A stretch of DNA of 64,000 nucleotides from Hofstenia miamia (lineage: Eukaryota; Xenacoelomorpha; Acoela): the NCBI GenBank assembly GCA_004352715.1, contig SCFE01000113.1, forward strand, positions 1,240,896 to 1,304,895, written 5' to 3'. Within the stretch, counting starts at the first letter, position 1; each line of letters opens with the position of its first letter. The notes beneath the pieces were generated by a model that worked only from the letters and a program-made list of their open reading frames with translations, ran no database searches and was not told where the DNA came from. This document shows positions 1 to 8,849 of this stretch, piece after piece. The position numbers and the translations under genes were made by a program.

Positions 1-1244
1 TACAAAGTCTTCTCCTACCAGCCATGGAGATGGCTTATTTGGCCACTTGGAGCTATCCAGAAAAGATAGCTCTTTCAATACGTCCGCGTTATCTTCACAT
101 GAGAATCGCGGCGACATGTTGTCCATGAGCACTTGCAAGAATTGTTTGTGATTGAAGCCCTCATAAACACATCTTGAAGGGTGTTCATGAAGACGAACTC
201 CTTTCAATGCTGGCACATCGCTTACATTAGCAAATGTGTAACCACCTTTGAAACCACTGCTTTAATTGAGAAAGTCCGCCCATAAGCCATTGAAAATGCT
301 GGTACGCCTGCCCCATTGTCATAATCCTTTTCTGAAGCACTTCAGAAAGCAGTTTCAACTGTGAAAGACAGTCTTTCAAAACAGCAGCATCTTCAACAAA
401 TTGGGTTGTTGATGAGTTTATCAAACATCCCTTTATATGTTGACCAGTCTGCAGCTTCTACATTTGCAGGACTGTGACTCCATGGCTGAATGATGGTTAA
501 GGACCCAGTTGATCATGGAGACATCTGCATTCCACAGCGATGCTGATAAACATCAACAAAGAAAGGTTTGGTATATCCAAGCAGCTGCGCAGTTTGTTTA
601 GAATTCTTTTCATCCTTGAAAATCCACTTTCAGCCTCAGCAGATGATATTGGAATAATATTTATAATTTCTTGAAACAATATTTGAATTTTTGTTGGAAT
701 AATGTTTGCATTCGTGTAATATTCCCTAAATGCAGGTTTCATTCCAGATGAATCCCCCAACCAAACTGCGCGCACAGGTTTTCTACAAAGTCTTCTCCTA
801 CCAGCCATGGAGATGGCTTATTTGGCCACTTGGAGCTATCCAGAAAAGATAGCTCTTTCAATACGTCCGCGTTATCTTCACATGAGAATCGCGGCGACAT
901 GTTGTCCATGAGCACTTGTAGAATTGTTTGTGATTGAAGCCCTCATAAACACATCTTGAAGGGTGTTCATGAAGACGAACTCCTTTCAATGCTGGCACAT
1001 CGCTTACATTAGCAAATGTGTAACCACTCTTTGAAACCACTGCTTTAAATTGAGAAAGTCCGCCCATAAGCCATTGAAAATGCTGATACGCCTGCCCCAT
1101 TGTCATAATCCTTTTCTTAAGCACTTCAGAAAGCAGTTTCAGCTGTGAAAGACCGTCTTTCAAAACAGCAGCATCTTCAACAAATTGGGTTGTTGTGAGT
1201 TTATCAAACATCCCTTTATATGTTGACCAGTCTGCAGCTTTTAC
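1..1244. repeat. Direct tandem duplication inside the hAT element, period about 782 bp
   Basis: Bases 1-461 recur almost unchanged at 783-1244. Both copies begin tacaaagtcttctcctacca and both encode the LTTTQFVEDAAVLKD region on the minus strand. The similarity stops at 461/1244, where the right copy continues into transposase sequence and the left into unrelated sequence. The repeat unit therefore covers the middle and C-terminal parts of the transposase. The copies differ by a few substitutions and short indels, so the duplication may be recent or an assembly effect. Confidence 0.9.
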
Positions 1245-2130
1245 TGTAGTATCTGCCGACAGCTTCTTATACAATTCGCACAAAGCTCCATAGTCATTCC
1301 AGAAAACATTCACTGCTCTAGCAGATGATGCCACCCACCTGACAGTAAATATTCTTCCAATTTTCCGAAACTCTTCATCCAATGTTTTTGAAATGTTTTG
1401 CATGAGACACTGTAGTTTTGGTGAACAGGAGAAAAGTGAATGCATTTTCTCAAACATAGTTTGGATCCTGTAAACTCTACTCACAGATTTCACTGCGTCA
1501 TGAACCGCCTGCTCAAGATGATGGTTTAGACAGTGCAACAGAATTATCTGGGGAAGCATTCTCTGCAATTTCACACCAACTCCATTTTTTGATCCATCAG
1601 GACTGACGCTCCATTGCTTGCAAAACATAGAAAACCCATTGTCGTTCGCAAATAGTCTTCAGAAAACCCATTGTCGTTCAGAATTTGCATTAGGCATTTG
1701 TGAACACCATCTGAGTCTTGTGATTCCAGTTTGCGAATACCGAGAAAAATGTTGTGTGGTTCCTTATTAATATTTGCACGAATGTATGTCACAAAGCAAG
1801 CTTTTTGAGACAAAGATGATGACTCGTCGATAATTACAGATAATTTCGAATTTTGCTTTCTTATTGCTGCACAGAGTTTGTGTTCCATTGTCTTCGCAAT
1901 ACAATTTATCATTTGATTGCAAGAGAATCTGGAGTGCAAAATTTGCCCCATGTTAACGTCATTTTTTTGTTGTAGTTCAATTAGTTTTTCAAAATCTGAG
2001 TAAGGTCTGTTGCGAAGGCCAATCGCATATGCTGTACGAAGGCACTTTTCTGTTGTGGAGCTATGTGCTGATTGCGAGCTTACAATGACGCTCTCGATTT
2101 GGCCTTTTGCTTGAGATTCGTGTACCTTTC
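497..2130 (-). pseudogene. hAT-family transposase-like protein (KIAA1586/ZMYM/DUF4371 type), frameshifted
   Basis: This is the DDE transposase of the hAT element, normally a nuclear protein that excises and reinserts the DNA. Three reading-frame pieces follow one another on the minus strand. The first (about 2070-1571) reads RPYSDFEKLIELQ, then VIIDESSS, which contains a candidate first catalytic Asp, then FLGIRKLESQDSDG. The second (1628-858) contains HCLNHHLEQAVHDAV and RWVASSARAV. The third (808-497) carries the C-terminal dimerisation signature PISSAEAESGFSRMKRI. Similar proteins are annotated in many animals as KIAA1586-like or zinc finger 862-like. Frameshifts near 1600 and 850 break the frame, so no full-length product is possible. 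An upstream fragment at 2406-2182 could be the N-terminal exon, but no zinc finger is visible there. Confidence 0.75.
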
Positions 2131-2471
2131 GGAGCTGATCCTAGTCATTACTTGCTATAGTCCCCTACACCCACTCACTGCTTAGTTGAAATCCACTCGT
2201 TTTGAATGCACGAATGTCTTGGGAATCTCTGCAAGTCGAACATCCAATTTATATGTTTGTGAAATATATCCATGGGTAAGTTGAGATGAAATAGTCAGCC
2301 TGCGATTTGTTCCAACAGTCTCGGCCAGTACATATATTAGTAGATGTCGATTGTCCAAGGCATGATACATTTCTTGGCAGTGGTTGTTGTGCAGATTCTT
2401 CTTCAACAGATTCTTCCTATTGCTGCTGTATGTGTACCTCCGCTGGACGTTGTTTTAGTGGTGGCGGCGGC

Positions 2472-2955
2472 ACTACTGTTCGAAACCAAATCGTCTTCTG
2501 AAATGAATTGTGGGCTAATTGCGTAGGCCGTTAGGATCGTTTTCATTTTCTCACACTAGTTGCGGGAACGTGAAAATTCACATTTCTTTGTTTCCTTTTC
2601 TCTGTCAGTTTCGCAACAAAATTGCCGTCTAATTAAAATTTGACAACACCAGACAGCCAGACCAACAAAGGTGTAAGCCAAACAGCCTACATCAAACATG
2701 AAACGATGAAAGTNATATCAAACCACTACTGTTCAAAACCAAATCGTCTTCTGAAATGAATTGTGGTGTAATTGCGTGGGTCATTATGATAGTTTTCTTT
2801 TTCTCACAATAGTGGTGGGAACGTGGAAATTCACATTTCTTTGTTCCCTTGTTCCATGTCAGTATTGCAACAAAATTGAAGTTAATTAAAATCTGAAAAC
2901 ACCAGACAGCCAGACCAACAAAGGTGTAAACAAAACAAACATGAAAAAATGAAAG
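2472..2955. repeat. Diverged tandem duplication centred on a single N
   Basis: The segment starting at 2472 (cactactgttcgaaaccaaatc) repeats from about 2726 with scattered substitutions and small indels. Both copies run through the shared stretch accagacagccagaccaaca. An undetermined base at 2714 sits at the junction. The divergence argues for an old tandem duplication, or two allelic versions joined by the assembler. No coding potential is evident; the strip is 5' non-coding sequence of the hAT element. Confidence 0.85.
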
Positions 2956-3284
2956 TTGCCCTGCGCATTTTATGTCAAGTGGCCAGATTGTGCAGTACTG
3001 GACATCATACATAATACATGTAATACTGGTGCATGCAACTATATAATTTACATGCCATGCATATGAATGTAGTATAACTCCTGGTTAGTGACAGTAAATG
3101 AAAATACAAAGTTGTGTATGTTTTGCCATTTGGGTTTGTTGACTTATGTGCCCGACCACGTCATGCACATTGCATTGTATATGGGGTAGGTCTATAGAAA
3201 GCGTCCCCTCTTTAGAAATTTTATTTTGAGGTGGAGGGACGCCGTCCTCCCGCGTCCCCCCTCCACTACAGCCCTGCTCCAATT

Positions 3285-4670
3285 ATTACATGCTGCTCGA
3301 TGAAAACTAGGATTAGAAGTATAGCTTCAAAAATATTAATTTATGCTACAGTAGGTTTAATTTTAAGTAATTAGCAAGAAAAGATATTGATTGTTGGTCA
3401 TATCTATGCTTAAATATAATTGAAACTGCATGGAATTGTATTTGACATAGCTGGGACAATATATTTAATTCTTCTGCATTAGGAAACATGATAGTGCTTT
3501 CGTGCAAAATTTAATGTTTTTCTGAGCCAATTAAACGTTTACGATAGGAAATAGCGGTTTTTGCATTCGAATGATTAAATAAAAATGAAGAATATGTAAT
3601 TGCAATAAACAAAATGCATGCAAAAGGTGAACGTGATAATATGGTCCTAAATTTCTGAGATAGTGTAGGTATGTAACGCCAGAAACCATTTGTTTTATCA
3701 TTTTCTAAAGTTTTGATAGAAGCGCTATACAACTGGAATTTATTCGAGACTTATTTGATGATATTCTTTCAGTAATTGAAATAACTGCATCACTTGCAAC
3801 CACATTCTTTAGATGATAAAATATTCTCGGATGCAAGTCTTCGTTCATTTGTATGCGGTAATACTAACAGTTACTAAAAAAATCAATAAAATATAATGAA
3901 ATAAAACAGCATAAATATGTTGCATATACGGTATATCCAATTTTGTATTATCAGAAATGATTATTAAAATAGGTTTTAAACATGCAAGCTCGCTCAGCTA
4001 CCAAGGCGGACTACTTGAAGGAATTATGCAGCAATGATTTTTGCATGTCTGGAAGTTATATATATGTCTTCTAAAATATTTAAAAAGAAGAAACGCCATT
4101 GAAGAACATTTCAACAAATTATGAATAAATATTCAAGATAATTTATTCATGGTTATTTTTCCAACTCGAATTTAAGCATTAAGCTAAATAAATTTGTTCC
4201 ATTATCTTTTCAAAAACTTGTGCAGTTTTAAATGGTAAACTGATTTTACTCTTTCCTGGTTTATCTTATTACCTGACTAAATTAATTGAACTAAATTCTG
4301 AGTTTGATCGAATCCTTCAAATTTTACAACAATTAGACGTTTCTTAGGTTAAAAAATATTTATTTGGCATTAAAAAGAAACAATTTCCAAATATCTGTTA
4401 TTTGATATTTTAATTCTTTGGGATTTCAACGTTTAGTATTTATATTTTTCCAGTTTTGTAATTCAAATTATTTAGGATTTCATTTAAGGTTGGCATTGTA
4501 AATTTTAAAAATACATTTCTTAGTGTTTTATTTTTTTTACTCTGTTATGTTATGGGGATTTGGTTATTACCTTCTATAATTTGAAATTGTTTAGACTTAG
4601 TGTAATTACCGTTTGAAATCAAAAAATTTAAAATGATATGAAAAATTGTTAACTTGCATTTAGCGCTAAT
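3285..4670. other. AT-rich intergenic or intronic sequence
   Basis: No gene or element is recognised. The only GC-richer island is around 3981, where an ATG in good context opens a 23-codon frame (MQARSATKADYLKEL...). It lacks a convincing donor site, so it is only a weak first-exon candidate for something downstream. Confidence 0.4.
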
Positions 4671-4674
4671 ATAC

Positions 4675-4678
<4 letters not shown>

Positions 4679-4709
<31 letters not shown>

Positions 4710-5055
4710 NNNNNNNNNNNNNNNNNNNNNNNNNNNNNNNNNNNNNNNNNNNNNNNNNNNNNNNNNNNNNNNNNNNNNNNNNNNNNNNNNNNNNNNNNNN
4801 NNNNNNNNNNNNNNNNNNNNNNNNNNNNNNNNNNNNNNNNNNNNNNNNNNNNNNNNNNNNNNNNNNNNNNNNNNNNNNNNNNNNNNNNNNNNNNNNNNNN
4901 NNNNNNNNNNNNNNNNNNNNNNNNNNNNNNNNNNNNNNNNNNNNNNNNNNNNNNNNNNNNNNNNNNNNNNNNNNNNNNNNNNNNNNNNNNNNNNNNNNNN
5001 NNNNNNNNNNNNNNNNNNNNNNNNNNNNNNNNNNNNNNNNNNNNNNNNNNNNNNN

Positions 5056-5085
<30 letters not shown>
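4679..5085. repeat. (AT)n microsatellite containing a 346-base assembly gap
   Basis: Alternating AT runs for about 31 bases up to 4709, then N from 4710 to 5055, then alternating AT again to about 5085. The assembler evidently failed inside one long AT tract. It abuts the truncated left end of the Penelope-like element, which begins almost at the last AT repeat. Confidence 0.95.
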
Positions 5086-5088
<3 letters not shown>

Positions 5089-5089
5089 C

Positions 5090-6610
5090 ATACTATAATA
5101 ACTTTGATCAACCAAGCTTATATAACATCATCCAATTGTAAGAACTTTATAAAAGCAATAGATGAAATAGTTACCATTCTTGCAAAAACGGATATTCACA
5201 TTAACTTTTAAAGAAAGAAATTGATAAAATACTTAATCAAGGAAGGAAATTGAAAAAATCAATGCCAAAAAACATCTATTGGAAGTTGCCTTAGATTGAA
5301 AGAAATTTTATGTACCTCAAGATGGAATTAAAACATCTAAACGCAAAATTGAAAGCATGTAATATAAAATTGCAGATGATATAATGGATAAATCGCTCAC
5401 TCGACGAGGTTGTCCTTGCTGGAACAAAGTGGAGAGTGTTGGGTTTGATGCTATCAACGATTCGTTTTTTGTTGAGCAAATGGTTTTTGCCATTCTGAGT
5501 CAACAGTGTCAGAAAGAATCTTGCTATAAACATTTAGTTCACCTCTTCCAAGATACCATTTTTCAAACGGTTGTAGAACAAAGTCTTGATTTAACAAGAA
5601 CTCCTGTTGGTGCTAAAGTTGATTTAAACACCTATACACAGGAGAGGTATGACGCAATTGTGCTGTACAAAACTGCATATTATTCGTTTTGCTTGCCTGT
5701 CGCAGCTGCATTGATAATTTTTGGTATAAATGATCAAGATATATTACAAAGCACACAAAAGGTTCTTTTGGAACTTGGCCGATATTTTCAAATTCAGGAA
5801 GATTTTTTGGACTGCTTTGGGGATCCTGCAGTAACTGGCAAAATAGGTACAGACATTGAAAATAATAAGTGCTCCAGGCTAGTTGTTGTAACTCCTGAAC
5901 AAAAGAATACCTTAGAGTCTAACTATGGGAAGGATGATCCCAATAAGTATAAAATTATCAAGGATCTCTATACATCTCTCGATTTACAGAAAATACATCA
6001 TCAATATGAAGAAACTAGTTATAAGTCTGTATTTCAGCTAATAGAAAATTTTAATTTTCCATATGACAAGCAGGTTTTGACTTTGTTCGCTGAAAAAATT
6101 TATAAGAGGACTAAATAGAATTTGTACTTTTAAAATTTTTTATCTTCAGATTTTTATTTTATTGGATTGTTTATGATTAAAGTAATAAATTTATTATATT
6201 TTAAAAAATAATGACGTACATTCATTGTCTTTGGAATCATCAGTAGTATACAAATTTCAATGTGATGAGTGTGATGACTCATAAATCGGTGAGACCAAAA
6301 GACATATTGAAGTCAGAATCAAAGAACATATGAGGGGCCACCTGGGATCAGAAATACTCTGCCATGTACATCCAAAGAAAAAACAAAAATTAAAATTTTA
6401 ATGAAAGCAAAATTTACAAAAATAGGAGAAGCAATTACCATCAAAGAAACAGCAGATAAAAGTAAACTATTAATTAGACAGAAAGAACTTAACATCTCCA
6501 AATTATTCTAATATAATGCATCTTAACATTAAACTTAACTTTTTAAAGGATTCCCACCATTTTACTGACGAAGATAAACTATCTATCGAAACCGGTCCAA
6601 TATATATGTA
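5090..6610 (+). mobile_element. Penelope-like retroelement fragment, split by an FPPS copy
   Basis: Left part (about 5099-5365): frames similar to the C-terminal part of a Penelope-like reverse transcriptase, INQAYITSSNCKNFIKAID, then KNIYWKLP followed by a stop and IERN, matching the family's KLPYIG stretch. Right part (about 6208-6510): the GIY-YIG endonuclease, VVYKFQCDECDDS, then a stop codon replacing Tyr just before IGETKRH, then IKEHMRG and KIGEAITIKE with the Glu expected in the nuclease. The two parts share one orientation and order, so they were once continuous. The FPPS-like sequence occupies the junction and displaces only a short linker. The element is 5'-truncated at the (AT)n tract and its 3' tail runs into another (AT)n tract. 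It is inactive. Confidence 0.75.
5372..6118 (+). pseudogene. FPPS-like: Farnesyl diphosphate synthase-like sequence, 5'-truncated
   Basis: An open frame of about 249 codons is clearly related to animal farnesyl diphosphate synthase, the cytosolic enzyme that condenses isopentenyl diphosphate with allylic diphosphates. Similarity begins at the first Asp-rich motif (ADDIMDKSLTRRG, 5372 on) and runs to the family's usual C-terminus (KIYKRTK). The first 90-100 residues of a normal enzyme are absent and no initiator is conserved; the first Met is the one inside DDIMD. The second Asp-rich motif reads EDFLD instead of DDxxD, and about six residues are missing where NKCSRLVV meets TPEQ. AATAAA lies at about 6184. 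It is intronless and sits inside a Penelope-like element, which suggests a retrocopy. The bases before ATGATATAATGG end in ttgcag, so a genuine last exon cannot be excluded. Confidence 0.7.
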
Positions 6611-6629
6611 TAAAACTATATTATAATTT

Positions 6630-6631
<2 letters not shown>

Positions 6632-6663
<32 letters not shown>

Positions 6664-6728
6664 NNNNNNNNNNNNNNNNNNNNNNNNNNNNNNNNNNNNN
6701 NNNNNNNNNNNNNNNNNNNNNNNNNNNN

Positions 6729-6759
<31 letters not shown>

Positions 6760-6762
6760 AGT
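6632..6762. repeat. (AT)n microsatellite containing a 65-base gap
   Basis: AT alternates from about 6632 to 6663 and again from 6729 to about 6757, with N between. It separates the 3' tails of two oppositely oriented Penelope-like elements. Confidence 0.95.
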
Positions 6763-6769
6763 GTAAATA

Positions 6770-7640
6770 TACTGAGCTTCGAAATATTTGAAATATGTAG
6801 CACAGTTAAACAATTGTTTCGATTGCTAGGAATCATCTTCATTATGACAAATGCGGTAAATGAATATTTTACAATCAATGACACTAAGAGAAATTATATA
6901 TGGAATGCACTATAGATCTAGAATTATTGATCATATCTTGCGTTGTTTATTTTTTATGTTGTTTAGTAAAAATTGTTCACAGATTTTATGATGCTTAGAT
7001 CTTATTAATATCTTAAAATTTTCCTTGATTTCATGGTGATTGTCCTCTTTTGTGTTCTTTCATCCTTGTTCCCAGATGTCTCTTATTTTCCCAGATGTAT
7101 GATTTATTGCAATTATCACATTCATATTAGTAAATTACCAAAAACCTATTTTCTTAGGGATAAGATTTTTGTTGTTGAAAATGTTCTTTGTTGCAAAGAA
7201 TGTTAATATTGGGACAATTTCGGTGAATTTTAATTTGGTGTTCAATATTTTGATTTGTTCTTTTAGCATTTTAATTTGGTTGCATAAGTACGGAAGTTTT
7301 CAATATACTGGACAAATATTGTTTTGATCATTGTCTGCTTCATGAAGTTGTTCTTTGTGACTTTCTTTACACATCTTGATTGACTATTTCTAATGAGTTT
7401 AATAGGATAGCCATTTTCTTTTAGGATTTCGAAAATTCTATCTGTTGCATTCATTAGATGTTTGTAGTTTGATGATTGAAAAATTGCTCGATTAAATAAA
7501 GCTGGAATTGTATTAAATTTGTATGACTTATTGCAATTCGAAAAATATAGACTGTTGTATATTTTTTTTATAGGACCTAATCGTATAATAGTCATAACAA
7601 ATAAATTTTTCATAAAATTTCTTATGTAATAAATGCTAAA
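6770..7640 (-). mobile_element. Penelope-like retroelement fragment, second copy, tail-to-tail with the first
   Basis: On the minus strand 7613-7263 encodes a reverse transcriptase C-terminal region: NTIPALFNRAIFQSSNYKHL and EILKENGYPIKLI, matching the family pattern NRA...S...NGYP. It is followed, after stops and frameshifts, by a GIY-YIG-like stretch around 7140-7020 (CDNCNKSYI, then HLGTRMKEHKRG), where the Gly of YIGET has become Trp. The tail near 6830-6780 resembles the tail of the first copy (gaagat...atcgaaac). No full nuclease with its catalytic Glu remains. The upstream part of the reverse transcriptase is missing, as in the first copy. Confidence 0.7.
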
Positions 7641-7960
7641 CTACCAATGGAAAAAGATTACATGTATTATGCTAAATAAATTTATCATATCAATAAAGTA
7701 TTTATCCTTGTGTATATGCATAAGCAAATTTGCGTACACTTAGGCATTCTCAATCTTAAATTAAAAATCAAGTCAACGCAATACCTTACTTCATATAAAC
7801 TTTTCGTGAATTTTAGTAAATTCGAACGGGAAAAATAAATATAATAAATTCAATCAAAATTATGATAATATAAATAAGCTTATGAGGTTTGTCATAGACC
7901 AAAACTAAGATTAAAATTTTTCATGTTAATATGAATGTATTCTTTTATGTTACTTTTTAG

Positions 7961-8843
7961 GAATAATAATCCTCTGACGTTTGGGGCTCAGAAGTCACTT
8001 ATTAAAGGTAAGTTGTAAATTTAAAAATTTCAGGCCATTCATTAATTAGAATCAGACATTCATCCAATCAAGTATATATATATATATATATATATATTAA
8101 TCAGATTTATTCATCATCTGCTTGGTAGTTCATTACATTTTTTAGTCTCGTTGCCGGAGGCAGATCGTCTTTCTCTCCTAGAGAATGGTAAGTAGCTTAT
8201 TAGAATATTGCAATATAATTGCTATATATTTTGTTTTGCTGCTCCCCTAAATTTCATGGGCTGACTCCACCTCTGCTTGTTGTCTAAGGTTAAATTTTTA
8301 GTTTATACCAAATTGTACAATTAGTTGCCACAATTAGTCAGCTTAAGATTTAAGGTTTTCATTTTGCATGCACTCAACAATAGCAAAAAAGTATTAAAAG
8401 ATACGCAAGAAATTAAAATTAGAGCACACTAGTCGACGAATTATGGGCATGAGAAGACTTTTTATAAAATACAGTATTGATTTGTTTTGCATACTTCTTC
8501 ATTCGATTTTTTCTGGAACATTTTTCAAAGGTTTCTTGATGTGAGAGAAGTGTACTAATGAAGAGCAAAACAATGCCATAGTGTGTGCATTCCAGATGCT
8601 GAAACCACATTGCTAGTGCAACTTTGGGTGCAAGTAGTATTTTGTAGCTGGAGCCATGGCCATGATGTTAAAAGCCGCAGCCGGTCGCAAATATTGAAGC
8701 TCATTTTATATAACATTCACCACATTTCTCATAATTTATCTCGACTTACCCTCACCTTGAACAACGCTTATATTCATTGTGAAAACTCCTGTTTACAAGT
8801 CAAATCAAAAGTAAATCCTAGATCCGCTAAAATCTTAATTTGA
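7961..8843 (+). CDS. Candidate multi-exon gene, three phase-compatible exons, product unknown
   Basis: Three exons are proposed. Exon A, 7961-8007 (47 nt): preceded by tactttttag, followed by gtaagttg, open in one frame only (NNNPLTFGAQKSLIK). Exon B, 8146-8187 (42 nt): preceded by ttttttag, followed by gtaagtag. The split codon G|TC joins it in phase and gives VSLPEADRLSLLEN. Exon C starts at 8596 after gcattccag, joins in phase (G|AT = Asp) and stays open for 82 codons to a TGA at 8841-8843 (DAETTLLVQLWVQ...). Introns would be 138 and 408 bp. Both microexons are GC-richer than their surroundings. The upstream part is not found; it may lie left of the Penelope elements. Exon C may be shorter than shown, since a possible donor (CAA|gtagta) lies near 8633. 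I recognise no family. Support comes from splice sites and phase, not homology. Confidence 0.45.
8072..8098. repeat. (AT)n microsatellite
   Basis: A run of about 13 AT units lies within the proposed first intron between exons A and B. Confidence 0.95.
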
Positions 8844-8849
8844 AAATTG

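Larger units (their letters stand above)
1..3276 (-). mobile_element. hAT-superfamily DNA transposon, 5' end at 3276, 3' end outside the window
   Basis: The minus strand carries a broken hAT transposase (about 2130 down to 497). Its upstream boundary looks like a hAT terminus: read on the minus strand from 3276 the sequence begins CAGGGCTGTAGTGGAGG, a CAG-starting, G-rich end typical of the superfamily. The other terminus would lie left of position 1, so target duplications cannot be checked; the 8 bases outside the visible end are ctccaatt. The 5' non-coding part (about 2400-3276) includes a diverged tandem duplication. The element is decayed and probably immobile. The transposase assignment is firm and the exact boundary is inference. 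Confidence 0.65.

Noticed and set aside
4654-5211. Long open frames through the gap at 4710-5055
   Set aside because: They consist of N and AT repeats; only the last 35 residues are real sequence, and these belong to the Penelope-like element.
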